DNA from: CAIZQW01 sp037133395
GTDB lineage: Bacteria; Verrucomicrobiota; Kiritimatiellia; RFP12; UBA1067
DNA: 64,000 bases
Direction: 5' to 3'
Assembly (NCBI GenBank): GCA_037133395.1
Contig: JBAXOG010000006.1
Location: 1 to 64,000, forward strand
Position numbers and translations under genes: made by a program. Of the stretch, positions 24,496 through 32,709 are shown in pieces. Within the stretch, counting starts at the first letter, position 1; each line of letters opens with the position of its first letter. The notes beneath the pieces were generated by a model. It worked only from the letters and a program-made list of their open reading frames with translations. It had not been told where the DNA came from and searched no databases.

Positions 24496-25572
24496 ATGAA
24501 CAGCATTACAACACACACGTACTTCGCAGCAGGATTGCTCGCCCTGGCGGCGAGTTCCGCATGGGCAACGGAAGCCACCAGCCTATTGAATGTCTCGTAT
24601 GACCCTACCCGCGAACTGTACAAAGACTTTAACACATCCTTTAGCCAGTCTTATCAAAAGGAGCATGGCGGTAAACCAGTCGCCATCCGCCAGTCGCATG
24701 GCGGATCAGGCAAACAAGCTCGGGCCGTCATCGATGGGTTGGAGGCGGATGTGCTGACCTTGGCGCTGGCCTACGATATTGACGAGGTTGCGGCAAAATC
24801 AGGACTGCTGTCTGCGGACTGGCAGAAGCGCCTCCCCAATAACAGCGCGCCTTACACCTCAACGATTGTCTTCCTGGTCCGCAAGGGTAACCCTAAGCAG
24901 ATCAAGGACTGGCCCGATCTTATCAATCCAGGTGTTGAGGTAATCACACCGAACCCGAAGACTTCGGGCGGCGCGCGCTGGAACCATCTGGCTGCTTGGG
25001 GATTCATCCTCGACCGTGAACTGGGCGGAGACCTGAGTAAGCTGAACAAACCGGAATTCGCAGCACAAGCTTCGGCGGCTAAGGAAAAGGCAAAAACATT
25101 CGTTGCTGCCCTCTACAAGCATGTTCCTGTACTCGACTCGGGCGCTCGCGGATCAACCACGACGTTCGTCCAGCGCGGCATCGGCGACGTGCTTTTGGCC
25201 TGGGAGAATGAGGCCTACTTAGCCGTCAACGAATTGGGCAAGGATAAGTTCGACATCGTCACCCCGCCGGTCAGCATCCTTGCGGAGCCGACCGTGGCCG
25301 TCGTGGACAAGGTGGTGGATAAGCGCGGGTCACGCGCGATTGCGGAAGCCTACCTCAAGAACCTTTACAGCGCAGAGGGCCAACGCCTTGCTGCTAAACA
25401 CTACTATCGTCCGCGCAATCCGGAGCAGGCTGATCCCGCGGATATCGCCCGCTTTCCCAAGACCCGCCTGCTGACGATCGATGCCATCTCCGGCGGCTGG
25501 AGCATTGCGCACAAGGAACACTTTGCAGACGGCGCCTTGTTTGATCAGATCTACCTTCCCGCCGGAAAATAA
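24496..25572 (+). CDS. sbp: Periplasmic sulfate-binding protein
   Basis: 358 residues with a signal peptide (hydrophobic FAAGLLALAASSAWA, cleavage near residue 24). The mature protein has the full set of sulfate-binding signatures: NVSYDPTRELYKDFN, IRQSHGGSGKQARAVIDG, LEADVLTLALAYDID and NPKTSGGARWNHLAAWG. It captures sulfate (or thiosulfate) in the periplasm and delivers it to the CysT/CysW permease. First gene of the operon, with a strong Shine-Dalgarno and the regulated promoter just upstream. Length is normal for the family. Confidence 0.95.
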   Translation: MNSITTHTYFAAGLLALAASSAWATEATSLLNVSYDPTRELYKDFNTSFSQSYQKEHGGKPVAIRQSHGGSGKQARAVIDGLEADVLTLALAYDIDEVAAKSGLLSADWQKRLPNNSAPYTSTIVFLVRKGNPKQIKDWPDLINPGVEVITPNPKTSGGARWNHLAAWGFILDRELGGDLSKLNKPEFAAQASAAKEKAKTFVAALYKHVPVLDSGARGSTTTFVQRGIGDVLLAWENEAYLAVNELGKDKFDIVTPPVSILAEPTVAVVDKVVDKRGSRAIAEAYLKNLYSAEGQRLAAKHYYRPRNPEQADPADIARFPKTRLLTIDAISGGWSIAHKEHFADGALFDQIYLPAGK

Positions 25573-25602
25573 CATGCACAGAACAATGTCCGAAGAAGGA
25601 AC

Positions 25603-26439
25603 ATGATGAAACTGAACTGGAAAGAAAAAAGTGTACTGCCTGGTTTCGGCCTGGCCTTTGGCTACACGGTCTTCTACCTGTCACTGCTGGTGCTGGTACC
25701 TCTCGCCGCATTGGTGCTGCGCAGCAGCGAGCTGGGCATCACAGGTTTCATCAAGACCATCACCCACCCGCGCGTGCTGGCCTCATTCAAAGTGACCTTC
25801 TCAACGGCGTTCGCCGCAGCGTTGATCAACGTGGTGCTCGGGGTTGTGGTCGCGTGGTTCCTTGTGCGCGGACGTTTCCCACTGAAGCGCCTCGTGGATG
25901 CGCTGGTGGATCTGCCCTTCGCGTTGCCCACTGCGGTCAGCGGCATCGCGCTGACCGCGCTCTTTGCGCCGAACAGCACTTTGGGCGGTGCGCTGTTGAA
26001 GCTCGGCATTAAAGTCGCGTTCACCACGACTGGCATCACCATCGCCATGATCTTTATCGGCCTGCCTTTTGTGATCCGCAGCGTGCAACCCGCGCTTGCG
26101 GATCTGAGCCGCGAACTGGAAGAGGCCGCGCACAGTCTGGGGGCGTCGCGGTTCCAGACCTTGAGGCGCGTAGTGCTGCCCCTTCTCGCACCCTCGATCC
26201 TGAGCGGTTTCACACTGGCCTTTTCGCGGGCGCTGGGCGAATACGGCTCGGTTGTCTTTATTGCGGGCAACATGCCCATGAAAACCGAGATCGCTTCGCT
26301 GCTGATCATCACCAAGCTGGAACAGTTCGATTATGCGGGCGCCACAGCCATTGCTGTCGCCCTGCTGTCGCTCTCGCTGATCGCAATCTTTTTAATCAAC
26401 GTGTTGCAGGCGCGAACGGCTAAGTATTTCGGGAATTGA
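25603..26439 (+). CDS. cysT: Sulfate ABC transporter permease CysT
   Basis: 278 residues, about six membrane segments. The EAA loop lies around LEEAAHSLGASRFQTLRRVV, followed by LAFSRALGEYGSVVFIAGNM, the CysT/CysU signature. It forms the inner-membrane channel with CysW. It starts 31 bases after sbp with GAAGGAAC ahead of the ATG (a second ATG follows directly). The C-terminus runs to the edge of a nested palindromic element at 26455. Confidence 0.94.
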   Translation: MMKLNWKEKSVLPGFGLAFGYTVFYLSLLVLVPLAALVLRSSELGITGFIKTITHPRVLASFKVTFSTAFAAALINVVLGVVVAWFLVRGRFPLKRLVDALVDLPFALPTAVSGIALTALFAPNSTLGGALLKLGIKVAFTTTGITIAMIFIGLPFVIRSVQPALADLSRELEEAAHSLGASRFQTLRRVVLPLLAPSILSGFTLAFSRALGEYGSVVFIAGNMPMKTEIASLLIITKLEQFDYAGATAIAVALLSLSLIAIFLINVLQARTAKYFGN

Positions 26440-26454
26440 AACGGCAGGAGAGAG

Positions 26455-26602
26455 GAATACTGGAATGTTGGAATACTGGAATATTGGAAGAAGACATGGA
26501 GGGACGCGCTTCGTCGCGTCCGGCCACGACGAAGCGTGGCCCTCCAAAAGCCGGTATTCCGTTTCCCCATCATTCCAACATTCCCCTATTCCATCATTCC
26601 AG
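26455..26602. repeat. Nested palindromic element between cysT and cysW
   Basis: Outer arms are runs of GGAATRYTGGAAT (26455-26489) and their complements (about 26561-26600). Inside, 26497-26546 starts TGGAGGG and ends CCCTCCA and holds two side-by-side hairpins: GACGCG...CGCGTC and GGCCACG...CGTGGCC. The same architecture with a different core is at 53622-53770. A long open frame runs through it into cysW, but this part is not native coding sequence. Confidence 0.85.
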
Positions 26603-26615
26603 CGAAGTTAATGTC

Positions 26616-27449
26616 ATGAAAAATGCACAATCCATATCGTGGCCCCGTTTCGTTGAGAACGCCCTTCTGACCCTTGCAGCTTTGCTGATCGTGGGCCTTT
26701 TCATCCTATTGCCTCTTTTGGTGGTGCTTCAAACAGCTTTTGCCAATGGCGTGAAGGTCTGGCTGGCCAGTGTGAACGAGCCGGATGCACGCTCCGCCAT
26801 CTATTTAACCCTGGGCGTGACAGCGCTCGTGGTGCCGCTCAATACGCTCTTCGGTATTGCCGCGGCGTGGGTTATCGCCAAGTTCCGGTTCAAGGGCCGC
26901 AGCCTCCTGCTGACACTGGTGGACTTGCCCTTCGCGGTCTCGCCCGTCGTCGCGGGTCTGATCTTTATCCTAATCTTCGGTCGTCACGGCTGGCTGGGCA
27001 CATGGTTGTCGGAGCATAATCTGCGCATCGTCTTCGCCGTGCCGGGCATCCTCATCGCGACGCTCTTCGTGACCTTTCCCTTTGTGGCGCGCGAATTGAT
27101 CCCGCTCATGGCGGAGCAAGGTTCTGAAGAGGAGCAAGCCGCGCTCAGCCTCGGGGCGACTGGCTGGCAGACGTTCATAAAGGTGACCCTGCCAAATATC
27201 AAGTGGGGCCTGCTCTACGGAATAATCCTCTGCAATGCGCGGGCCATGGGCGAATTCGGCGCGGTCTCCGTGGTCTCCGGTCATATCCGCGGCGAGACCA
27301 ACACCTTGCCGCTGCATGTGGAGGTTCTTTACAATGAGTACAATTTTACAGCCGCCTTCGCCTGCGCCTCGCTGCTGGCGGGACTGGCATTGGTAACACT
27401 GGCCATCAAGACGATTGTGGAGCTGAAGAGCGCGCAAGAGTCAGGATAA
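26616..27449 (+). CDS. cysW: Sulfate ABC transporter permease CysW
   Basis: 277 residues from ATG 26616. An in-frame ATG at 26436 exists, but the added 60 residues are read from the palindromic element, so 26616 is chosen. About six membrane segments; the EAA region is SEEEQAALSLGATGWQTFIK, followed by CNARAMGEFGAVSVVSGHIR, the CysW signature. Pairs with CysT in the membrane. No clear Shine-Dalgarno is left between the element and the start (GCGAAGTTAATGTC), so initiation may be weak or coupled. Confidence 0.93.
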   Translation: MKNAQSISWPRFVENALLTLAALLIVGLFILLPLLVVLQTAFANGVKVWLASVNEPDARSAIYLTLGVTALVVPLNTLFGIAAAWVIAKFRFKGRSLLLTLVDLPFAVSPVVAGLIFILIFGRHGWLGTWLSEHNLRIVFAVPGILIATLFVTFPFVARELIPLMAEQGSEEEQAALSLGATGWQTFIKVTLPNIKWGLLYGIILCNARAMGEFGAVSVVSGHIRGETNTLPLHVEVLYNEYNFTAAFACASLLAGLALVTLAIKTIVELKSAQESG

Positions 27450-27462
27450 CAACAGATGAAAC

Positions 27463-27541
27463 GAACATCCAACATCGAACGTCCAACATCTAACGTTGAA
27501 TTTTGAATAAGGCAATAACGCAATAAGGCAATTCTTTGGAG
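27463..27541. repeat. Spacer repeats upstream of cysA (AACATC words, then GCAATAAG repeat copy 2)
   Basis: 27463-27500 repeats AACATC/AACGTC words. 27506-27541 reads AATAAGGCAATAACGCAATA and continues AGGCAATTCTTTGGAG; the last bases serve as the cysA Shine-Dalgarno. The second part recurs at four other sites in this window. Confidence 0.7.
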
Positions 27542-27546
27542 TTTTT

Positions 27547-28617
27547 ATGAGCATAACCATTCAAAACGTGAACAAGACATTCGGGACGTTTCAGGCCCTT
27601 CGGGATGTGAATCTGGAGGTGACCTCCGGAAGTCTCACCGCCCTGCTCGGGCCTTCGGGCTCGGGCAAGACAACGCTGTTGCGCATTGTGGCGGGACTGG
27701 AGAGTCTCGACGAGGGAAATGGCGGCGATATACTTTTTGATGGAACACCTGTCACCGCCAATCCCGTCAACCGCAGACAAGTCGGTTTCGTCTTCCAGCA
27801 TTATGCGCTCTTCCGTCACATGACCGTCTTTGAGAACATCGCCTTCGGTCTGCGCGTCAAGCCACGTAAGGAGCGGCTGACGAAGGCGGAAATTAAAGAT
27901 CGTGTCATCGAATTGCTTAAACTGGTTCAGCTCGAACAGCTAGCAGATCGTTTTCCTTCACAACTTTCCGGCGGACAACGTCAGCGCATCGCGCTGGCGC
28001 GGGCTTTGGCGATTCATCCCAAAGTCCTCTTGCTCGATGAACCGTTTGGCGCACTCGATGCCCAGGTGCGAACAGAGCTGAGGCGCTGGCTGCGTCATCT
28101 GCATGATACAATTCATGTGACCAGCATCTTTGTGACACACGATCAGGAAGAGGCGCTCGAAGTGGCGGACAGCATAGTGGTGATGAACAAGGGACGGATC
28201 GAGCAGGTCGGTGCGCCTAACGAGGTCTTCCAGAATCCGGCATCGGAATTTGTGATGAAATTTCTCGGTGACGTGAATGTCTTTCACGGACGCATCCATG
28301 ATGATCGAGGCGTCTTCACGGATGAGCAGAAAGACGGGGATGAAAGCGTCCGACTCCTGGTCCGTCCGCATGATCTGGACATTCAATTGACGCCTGGCAA
28401 TGGCATCAGCCTGCCCGCACAGGTTTACCGCGTGTTGACCGCCGGGCCGTTGGTGAAGGTTGAGTTGCTCAACAACCAGAACCAGTTGATCCAGGTTTAT
28501 GTACCCCATGAAACCTATCGGGTGACGCCTGTTAAAGCCGGTCATCAGGTCTACTTGGTACCCAAAGCATCGCGTATCTATGGCGAAGGCGTTGGACCTG
28601 TGGATTATGCGATTTAA
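27547..28617 (+). CDS. cysA: Sulfate ABC transporter ATP-binding protein CysA
   Basis: 356 residues. Walker A GPSGSGKTT, the Q-loop region VGFVFQHYALFRHMTVFENI, the signature LSGGQRQRIALARALA and Walker B LLLDEPFGALDAQ are intact. A TOBE-like C-terminal domain follows (LLVRPHDLDIQL). It powers sulfate import through CysT/CysW. The Shine-Dalgarno TTGGAG comes from the end of a dispersed repeat. Length is normal for CysA. Confidence 0.95.
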   Translation: MSITIQNVNKTFGTFQALRDVNLEVTSGSLTALLGPSGSGKTTLLRIVAGLESLDEGNGGDILFDGTPVTANPVNRRQVGFVFQHYALFRHMTVFENIAFGLRVKPRKERLTKAEIKDRVIELLKLVQLEQLADRFPSQLSGGQRQRIALARALAIHPKVLLLDEPFGALDAQVRTELRRWLRHLHDTIHVTSIFVTHDQEEALEVADSIVVMNKGRIEQVGAPNEVFQNPASEFVMKFLGDVNVFHGRIHDDRGVFTDEQKDGDESVRLLVRPHDLDIQLTPGNGISLPAQVYRVLTAGPLVKVELLNNQNQLIQVYVPHETYRVTPVKAGHQVYLVPKASRIYGEGVGPVDYAI

Positions 28618-28634
28618 ATGCTTAAGCATTTCTG

Positions 28635-28764
28635 AGTGTCAGTAAGTCGGGAAGTGTCAGTAAGTGTCAGTAAGTCCAAATAATAAGGCTCGTTGGAGCG
28701 AAGCGGAAACCATTCGGCGAATGCCGAAAGCGAAGCGGTAATAATGCAATAAGGCAATTCTAAA
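28635..28764. repeat. Spacer repeats between cysA and cysH (GTGTCAGTAAGT words; GCAATAAG copy 3)
   Basis: AGTGTCAGTAAGT occurs three times between 28635 and 28675. Then come an inverted-type GCGAAGCGG element and TAATGCAATAAGGCAATTC (28742-28760), directly against the cysH start. A short palindrome AATGCTTAAGCATT (28617-28630) marks the cysA end. Confidence 0.6.
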
Positions 28765-29511
28765 ATGAGTACAGAAACCTGGAGAGATAATCTTGAGGGC
28801 AAAGACCCCGAAACCGTGCTCCGCTTGATGTGGGAGCGCTTTGGCGCGTCGTTGGTCTTTGCGACGTCGTTGTCTGCGGAAGATCAGATTTTGACCGAGA
28901 TGATTGCACGGAACAAATGGCCGATTCCCTTTGTGACCTTGGATACGGGACGTCTCTTTCCTGAGACGTATGATCTGTTGGCGGCGACCGAAAAGCAGTA
29001 TAACATCAAAATTAAAATCTTCTTTCCGGAGCGTGAAGCCGTGGAACAGATGGTTTCAGAGCAAGGCGTGAACCTCTTTTTTGACAGCATCGCCAATCGT
29101 AAACGTTGCTGCCAGGTGCGCAAACTGGAGCCGCTGAAACGTGCGCTCTCCCCCTATAGTGCTTGGATCTGTGGCCTGCGGCGCGAGCAGTCCGTCACGC
29201 GCGCCTTAGTCCGCGTGGTCGAGGATGATGCGCTCAACGGAAAGGTGAAGATTAATCCGCTGATTGATTGGACGGAAGCGCAGGTCTGGGGATATATTGC
29301 GGCGCGTAACGTGCCTTACAATCCGCTCCATGACAAGGGATTTCCAAGCATCGGATGCGCCTGCTGCACACGGGCCATCAAACAGACCGAGTCAGTTCGT
29401 GCAGGTCGCTGGTGGTGGGAAGAGCCGGAGCATAAGGAGTGCGGCCTGCACCGAAAGCCCGAGGGGCAAGCATCCGATGAGGAACAAGGGCGGATGTTTC
29501 TGGGCGAATAG
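28765..29511 (+). CDS. cysH: Assimilatory APS reductase (Fe-S type, CysH family)
   Basis: 248 residues. The core has TSLSAEDQILTEMI, TLDTGRLFPETY and the catalytic Cys226 in KECGLH. It also carries C115-C116 (RKRCCQVRK) and C198/C201 (GCACCTRA), the CC...CxxC set that binds a [4Fe-4S] cluster. In the family this set marks enzymes that reduce APS directly, instead of PAPS. That agrees with the operon, which has ATP sulfurylase but no APS kinase. Electrons would come from thioredoxin. No Shine-Dalgarno is clear; the start abuts a dispersed repeat with AAGG. The stop lies inside a 98-bp palindromic element. Confidence 0.9.
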   Translation: MSTETWRDNLEGKDPETVLRLMWERFGASLVFATSLSAEDQILTEMIARNKWPIPFVTLDTGRLFPETYDLLAATEKQYNIKIKIFFPEREAVEQMVSEQGVNLFFDSIANRKRCCQVRKLEPLKRALSPYSAWICGLRREQSVTRALVRVVEDDALNGKVKINPLIDWTEAQVWGYIAARNVPYNPLHDKGFPSIGCACCTRAIKQTESVRAGRWWWEEPEHKECGLHRKPEGQASDEEQGRMFLGE

Positions 29512-29598
29512 GCGTCCTCGCCTGTTCACGGGCGGCATGTAGGCCGCCCGCCACTTCCCCGAAACATTGTTGCACAGGCGAGGACGCCTATGCGCCCA
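29501..29598. repeat. 98-bp palindromic element overlapping the cysH stop
   Basis: Terminal arms 29501-29525 and 29574-29598 are inverted copies with one mismatch (TGGGCG-A/C-ATAGGCGTCC... and ...GGACGCCTATGCGCCCA). The centre has an 8-bp hairpin CGGGCGGC...GCCGCCCG. The last codons and TAG stop of cysH are supplied by the left arm. Confidence 0.85.
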
Positions 29599-29661
29599 GG
29601 ATTTGAACTGAATGAAACGCGCGTAACCAAGAAGCTGAACACGAAGAGAGGAACAGCCATC

Positions 29662-30570
29662 ATGAGTGAAAAAACATTAAGTCAGTTAAGACAACTTGAA
29701 GCCGAGAGTATTCATATTTTCCGCGATGCCGTAAGTCAGGCGCAGAACCCGATCCTGCTCTACTCCATTGGAAAAGATTCCTCGGTGCTGGTGCGGTTGG
29801 CACAGAAGGCCTTCTTTCCCGGACGTCTACCTTTTAAACTGCTGCATATCGACTCCACGTGGAAGTTCCGGGAGATGATCGCCTTCCGCGACCAGTTCTG
29901 CAAGGAACAAGAACTCGAGCTTCTTGTACATTCAAACGAACAGGGCCGTGCTGACGGGGTGAATCCTTTTGATTATGGCAGTCGGAAATACACAGACCTC
30001 ATGAAGACACAGGCCTTGCTTCAGGCGCTCAAGAAGGGCAAGTATGATCTGGCGTTTGGCGGTGCGCGCCGCGATGAAGAAAAGTCCCGCGCAAAAGAGC
30101 GCGTCTTCTCCTTTCGTGACAAGCATCAGCAGTGGGATCCCAAGAACCAGCGGCCGGAACTCTGGAACATCTACAATGCACGCGTCAATCCCGACGAGAG
30201 CGTGCGCGTTTTTCCGCTGTCGAATTGGACGGAGACCGACATCTGGCAGTATATCCGGATCGAGCAGATTCCGATTGTGCCGCTCTATTTCGCAGCGCAG
30301 CGTCCGGTCGTGGAAAGGGATGGACAGTGGATCATGGTGGATGACGAGCGCATGAGGCTCCATCCCGGCGAGCGTCCTCAGGAACGCTGGGTACGCTTCC
30401 GCACGCTGGGTTGCTATCCGCTCACCGGTGCGATCGAGTCGCGCGCCACCACCGTCGAGGAGATCGTTGCCGAGACGTTGCAGGTTCGGGTCAGCGAACG
30501 TTCGACACGCGTCATCGACCATGATGGCGACTCCTCAATGGAACAAAAGAAACGCGAAGGGTATTTCTAA
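29662..30570 (+). CDS. cysD: Sulfate adenylyltransferase subunit 2
   Basis: 302 residues from ATG 29662, after GAGAGGAACAGCCATC. An in-frame ATG at 29590 lies in the palindromic element and is rejected. Motifs: PILLYSIGKDSSVLVRLAQK (PP-loop ATP-binding), LLHIDSTWKFREMI, AFGGARRDEEKSRAKERVFS and the C-terminal GCYPLTGA. With CysN it makes APS from sulfate and ATP. Length is the family standard. Confidence 0.95.
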   Translation: MSEKTLSQLRQLEAESIHIFRDAVSQAQNPILLYSIGKDSSVLVRLAQKAFFPGRLPFKLLHIDSTWKFREMIAFRDQFCKEQELELLVHSNEQGRADGVNPFDYGSRKYTDLMKTQALLQALKKGKYDLAFGGARRDEEKSRAKERVFSFRDKHQQWDPKNQRPELWNIYNARVNPDESVRVFPLSNWTETDIWQYIRIEQIPIVPLYFAAQRPVVERDGQWIMVDDERMRLHPGERPQERWVRFRTLGCYPLTGAIESRATTVEEIVAETLQVRVSERSTRVIDHDGDSSMEQKKREGYF

Positions 30571-30573
30571 GTA

Positions 30574-30605
30574 GCCATTGCCTTATTGCGTTATTGGATT
30601 GGGAG
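30574..30605. repeat. GCAATAAG-type repeat, copy 4 (inverted)
   Basis: CCATTGCCTTATTGCGTTAT then TGGATTGGGAG; reverse complement of the repeat at 27506. The terminal GGGAG is the Shine-Dalgarno for cysN. Confidence 0.65.
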
Positions 30606-30612
30606 CATAATT

Positions 30613-32478
30613 ATGAAAAACATCGAAAACTATTTAGACGAACACGAGAACAAGAATCTGCTAAGGTTCATCACCTGCGGTTCTGTGGATGACGGCAAAT
30701 CGACCCTCATTGGCCGCCTGCTCTACGACAGCAAGCTGATCTACGAAGACCAGCTCAGCTCGTTGCAGGATGCCAGTGACAAGAACGGGACGACTGGCGC
30801 GGGAGAGATCGATTATGCGTTGCTGCTCGACGGCCTCAAGGCTGAACGCGAACAGGGCATTACCATCGATGTGGCCTATCGCTATTTTTCAACACCGCAA
30901 CGGAAGTTCATCATCGCGGACACCCCGGGACATGAACAGTACACGCGCAACATGGCCACCGGTGCCTCGACTGCCAATCTTGCGATCATCCTGATTGATG
31001 CGCGGTATGGCGTGGTGACGCAAACACGGCGTCATGCCTTCATTGCCTCATTGCTCGGTATCAAACATTTGCTGGTCGCGGTGAACAAGATGGACATCGG
31101 CGGCTATAGCGAAGAGACCTTCCTGACCATCCGCCAGTCCTTCAGCGATTTTGCGCAGAAGCTCGACATACCTGATATTCGCTTTGTGCCTGTTTCCGCA
31201 CTTAAAGGAACGAATGTCACCGTCCGTTCACGGGAACTGACACCCTGGTATTCTGGGCCGTCCCTGCTTCAGATTCTGGAGACCGTCGACATTTCGAACG
31301 ATGTCAACACGCGCGACTTACGCTTCCCGGTGCAGGTTGTGATCCGTCCACACCTCAACTTCCGTGGCTTCGCGGGAACCGTTGTTTCGGGAACCATTAA
31401 GCCCGGAGAGAAAATCCATGTGCTCCCCTCCCACAAGACGTCAACCGTCAAGCGCATTGTCACTGCTGATGGCGACCTGGACGAAGCCTTCGCCCCTCAG
31501 GCCGTGACGCTGGAGCTGGAAGACGAGGTGGATATCAGCAGCGGCGACATGATTGTCCACGACAACAACCGTCCTGCATTGAAGGACCGCTTTGAAGCTG
31601 TGGTGATCTGGATGAGCGAGACGCCTTTGAAGGCGGGCGCCAATTACCTTGTCCGCCATGCGGGACGCTTTGTGAAGGCGCGCATTGAGGCGCTCGTCTA
31701 TGCCATCGATGTCAACACCATGGAGCAGAAGGCGGTCGACGCGCTGCCCTTGAACGGAATCGGACGCATCGTGGTCGAGACCACCAAGCCGCTCTATGTA
31801 GATCCCTATTCCGTGAACCACGCCACAGGCAGTCTCGTCTTCGTCGACGAGCTTAGTAACGTCACGGCAGGCGCCGCTTTGGTGACCGACACGGTCTTCG
31901 TAGATCCTGATTCGGCACGGGTTGTCTCAGATGGCAAGAGTCTGTTGCGGGATCATGTGGAACGTCGCGAGTTTCATTGGGAAGCAGGACTGGTCACGGC
32001 CAAGGATCGTCTCATCCGTAACCGCCATGTGGGCAAGAGCGTCATCGTGACAGGTTCCTCAACACAGACTGTGAGCGACTTTGGCCGCCAACTCGAACAG
32101 CGCCTCTTTCGCTTGAACCTGAGCTCCTACTTCCTTGGGTTCTCGAGTTTGTCGCGCGGGTTGGCCTCGGATGTAACAGATAACCGTTCAGAACATGACG
32201 CACAGATTCAGCGTCTGGGCGAACTGGCTCGAATCTTGACAGACGCAGGTTTAATCTTCATCACGGCGCTACCAGCCGCAGATGACTATACGATCGAGCG
32301 GCTGAGTCTGCTGAACCAGCCGAACGATTTATTGGTGGTTTCAATCGAAGAGGCCGGCAAGCAGACCTTGGGTGCTGCAACCATTACGCTCTTGGAGTCC
32401 ACTCCACGGGAAACAGGACTGGCAGCTGTCCTCTCCTTGCTGGCAAGCAACCATGTTATCCCGGAGTACTGCATTTAG
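30613..32478 (+). CDS. cysN: Sulfate adenylyltransferase subunit 1 (GTPase)
   Basis: 621 residues from ATG 30613, eight bases after GGGAG; an in-frame ATG at 30586 falls in the repeat and is rejected. EF-Tu-like GTPase: G1 GSVDDGKST, G3 DTPGHEQY, G4 NKMD; CysN-specific LRFITCGSVDDGKSTLIGRL. After the three translation-factor domains, the last 190 residues (from about VERREFHWEAG) do not show a CysC APS-kinase Walker A, so this is not a complete NodQ-type fusion. The C-terminal region contains VGKSVIVTGSS and is longer than a plain 475-residue CysN; a degenerate CysC-like remnant is possible. Confidence 0.9.
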   Translation: MKNIENYLDEHENKNLLRFITCGSVDDGKSTLIGRLLYDSKLIYEDQLSSLQDASDKNGTTGAGEIDYALLLDGLKAEREQGITIDVAYRYFSTPQRKFIIADTPGHEQYTRNMATGASTANLAIILIDARYGVVTQTRRHAFIASLLGIKHLLVAVNKMDIGGYSEETFLTIRQSFSDFAQKLDIPDIRFVPVSALKGTNVTVRSRELTPWYSGPSLLQILETVDISNDVNTRDLRFPVQVVIRPHLNFRGFAGTVVSGTIKPGEKIHVLPSHKTSTVKRIVTADGDLDEAFAPQAVTLELEDEVDISSGDMIVHDNNRPALKDRFEAVVIWMSETPLKAGANYLVRHAGRFVKARIEALVYAIDVNTMEQKAVDALPLNGIGRIVVETTKPLYVDPYSVNHATGSLVFVDELSNVTAGAALVTDTVFVDPDSARVVSDGKSLLRDHVERREFHWEAGLVTAKDRLIRNRHVGKSVIVTGSSTQTVSDFGRQLEQRLFRLNLSSYFLGFSSLSRGLASDVTDNRSEHDAQIQRLGELARILTDAGLIFITALPAADDYTIERLSLLNQPNDLLVVSIEEAGKQTLGAATITLLESTPRETGLAAVLSLLASNHVIPEYCI

Positions 32479-32647
32479 GGTGCGATTCAACTTTGTTGAA
32501 TTAGTACCCAAGGGAGGAAGGAGGAAGTAGTAGGGAGGAGTTGTATTAGGGCTTGTTTTATTGAGGTTTTTGTTTATTACCTCCTACTTCCTCCTTCCTA
32601 CCTCCTCCTTGGTACGGTTCAGTTTCAACTAAACTGAACCACACCCT
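32477..32647. repeat. 171-bp composite palindromic element between cysN and the sulfite reductase gene
   Basis: The ends are AGGGTG and CACCCT. Each arm carries its own hairpin: ATTCAAC-TTT-GTTGAAT on the left and GGTTCAGTTT-CAAC-AAACTGAACC on the right (the A shared with the loop). Inside, purine-rich GGAGGAAGGAGGAAG runs on the left pair with CTTCCTCCTTCC on the right around an AT-rich centre. The left end overlaps the cysN stop. Confidence 0.75.
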
Positions 32648-32709
32648 ATACGAAAGGCTGTGCTATTGAGAGGGGAATCTGTTATTCTCTTCCCCCATTG
32701 GAGAAATGG

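Noticed and set aside
26436..26615. 60-residue N-terminal extension of cysW
   Set aside because: It is translated from the nested palindromic element and has no similarity to CysW.
32663..32690. CTATTGAGAGGGG upstream of sulfite reductase as a fourth sulfur operator
   Set aside because: It matches only the middle of the motif, lacks the TTGT start and has no matching second half-site.
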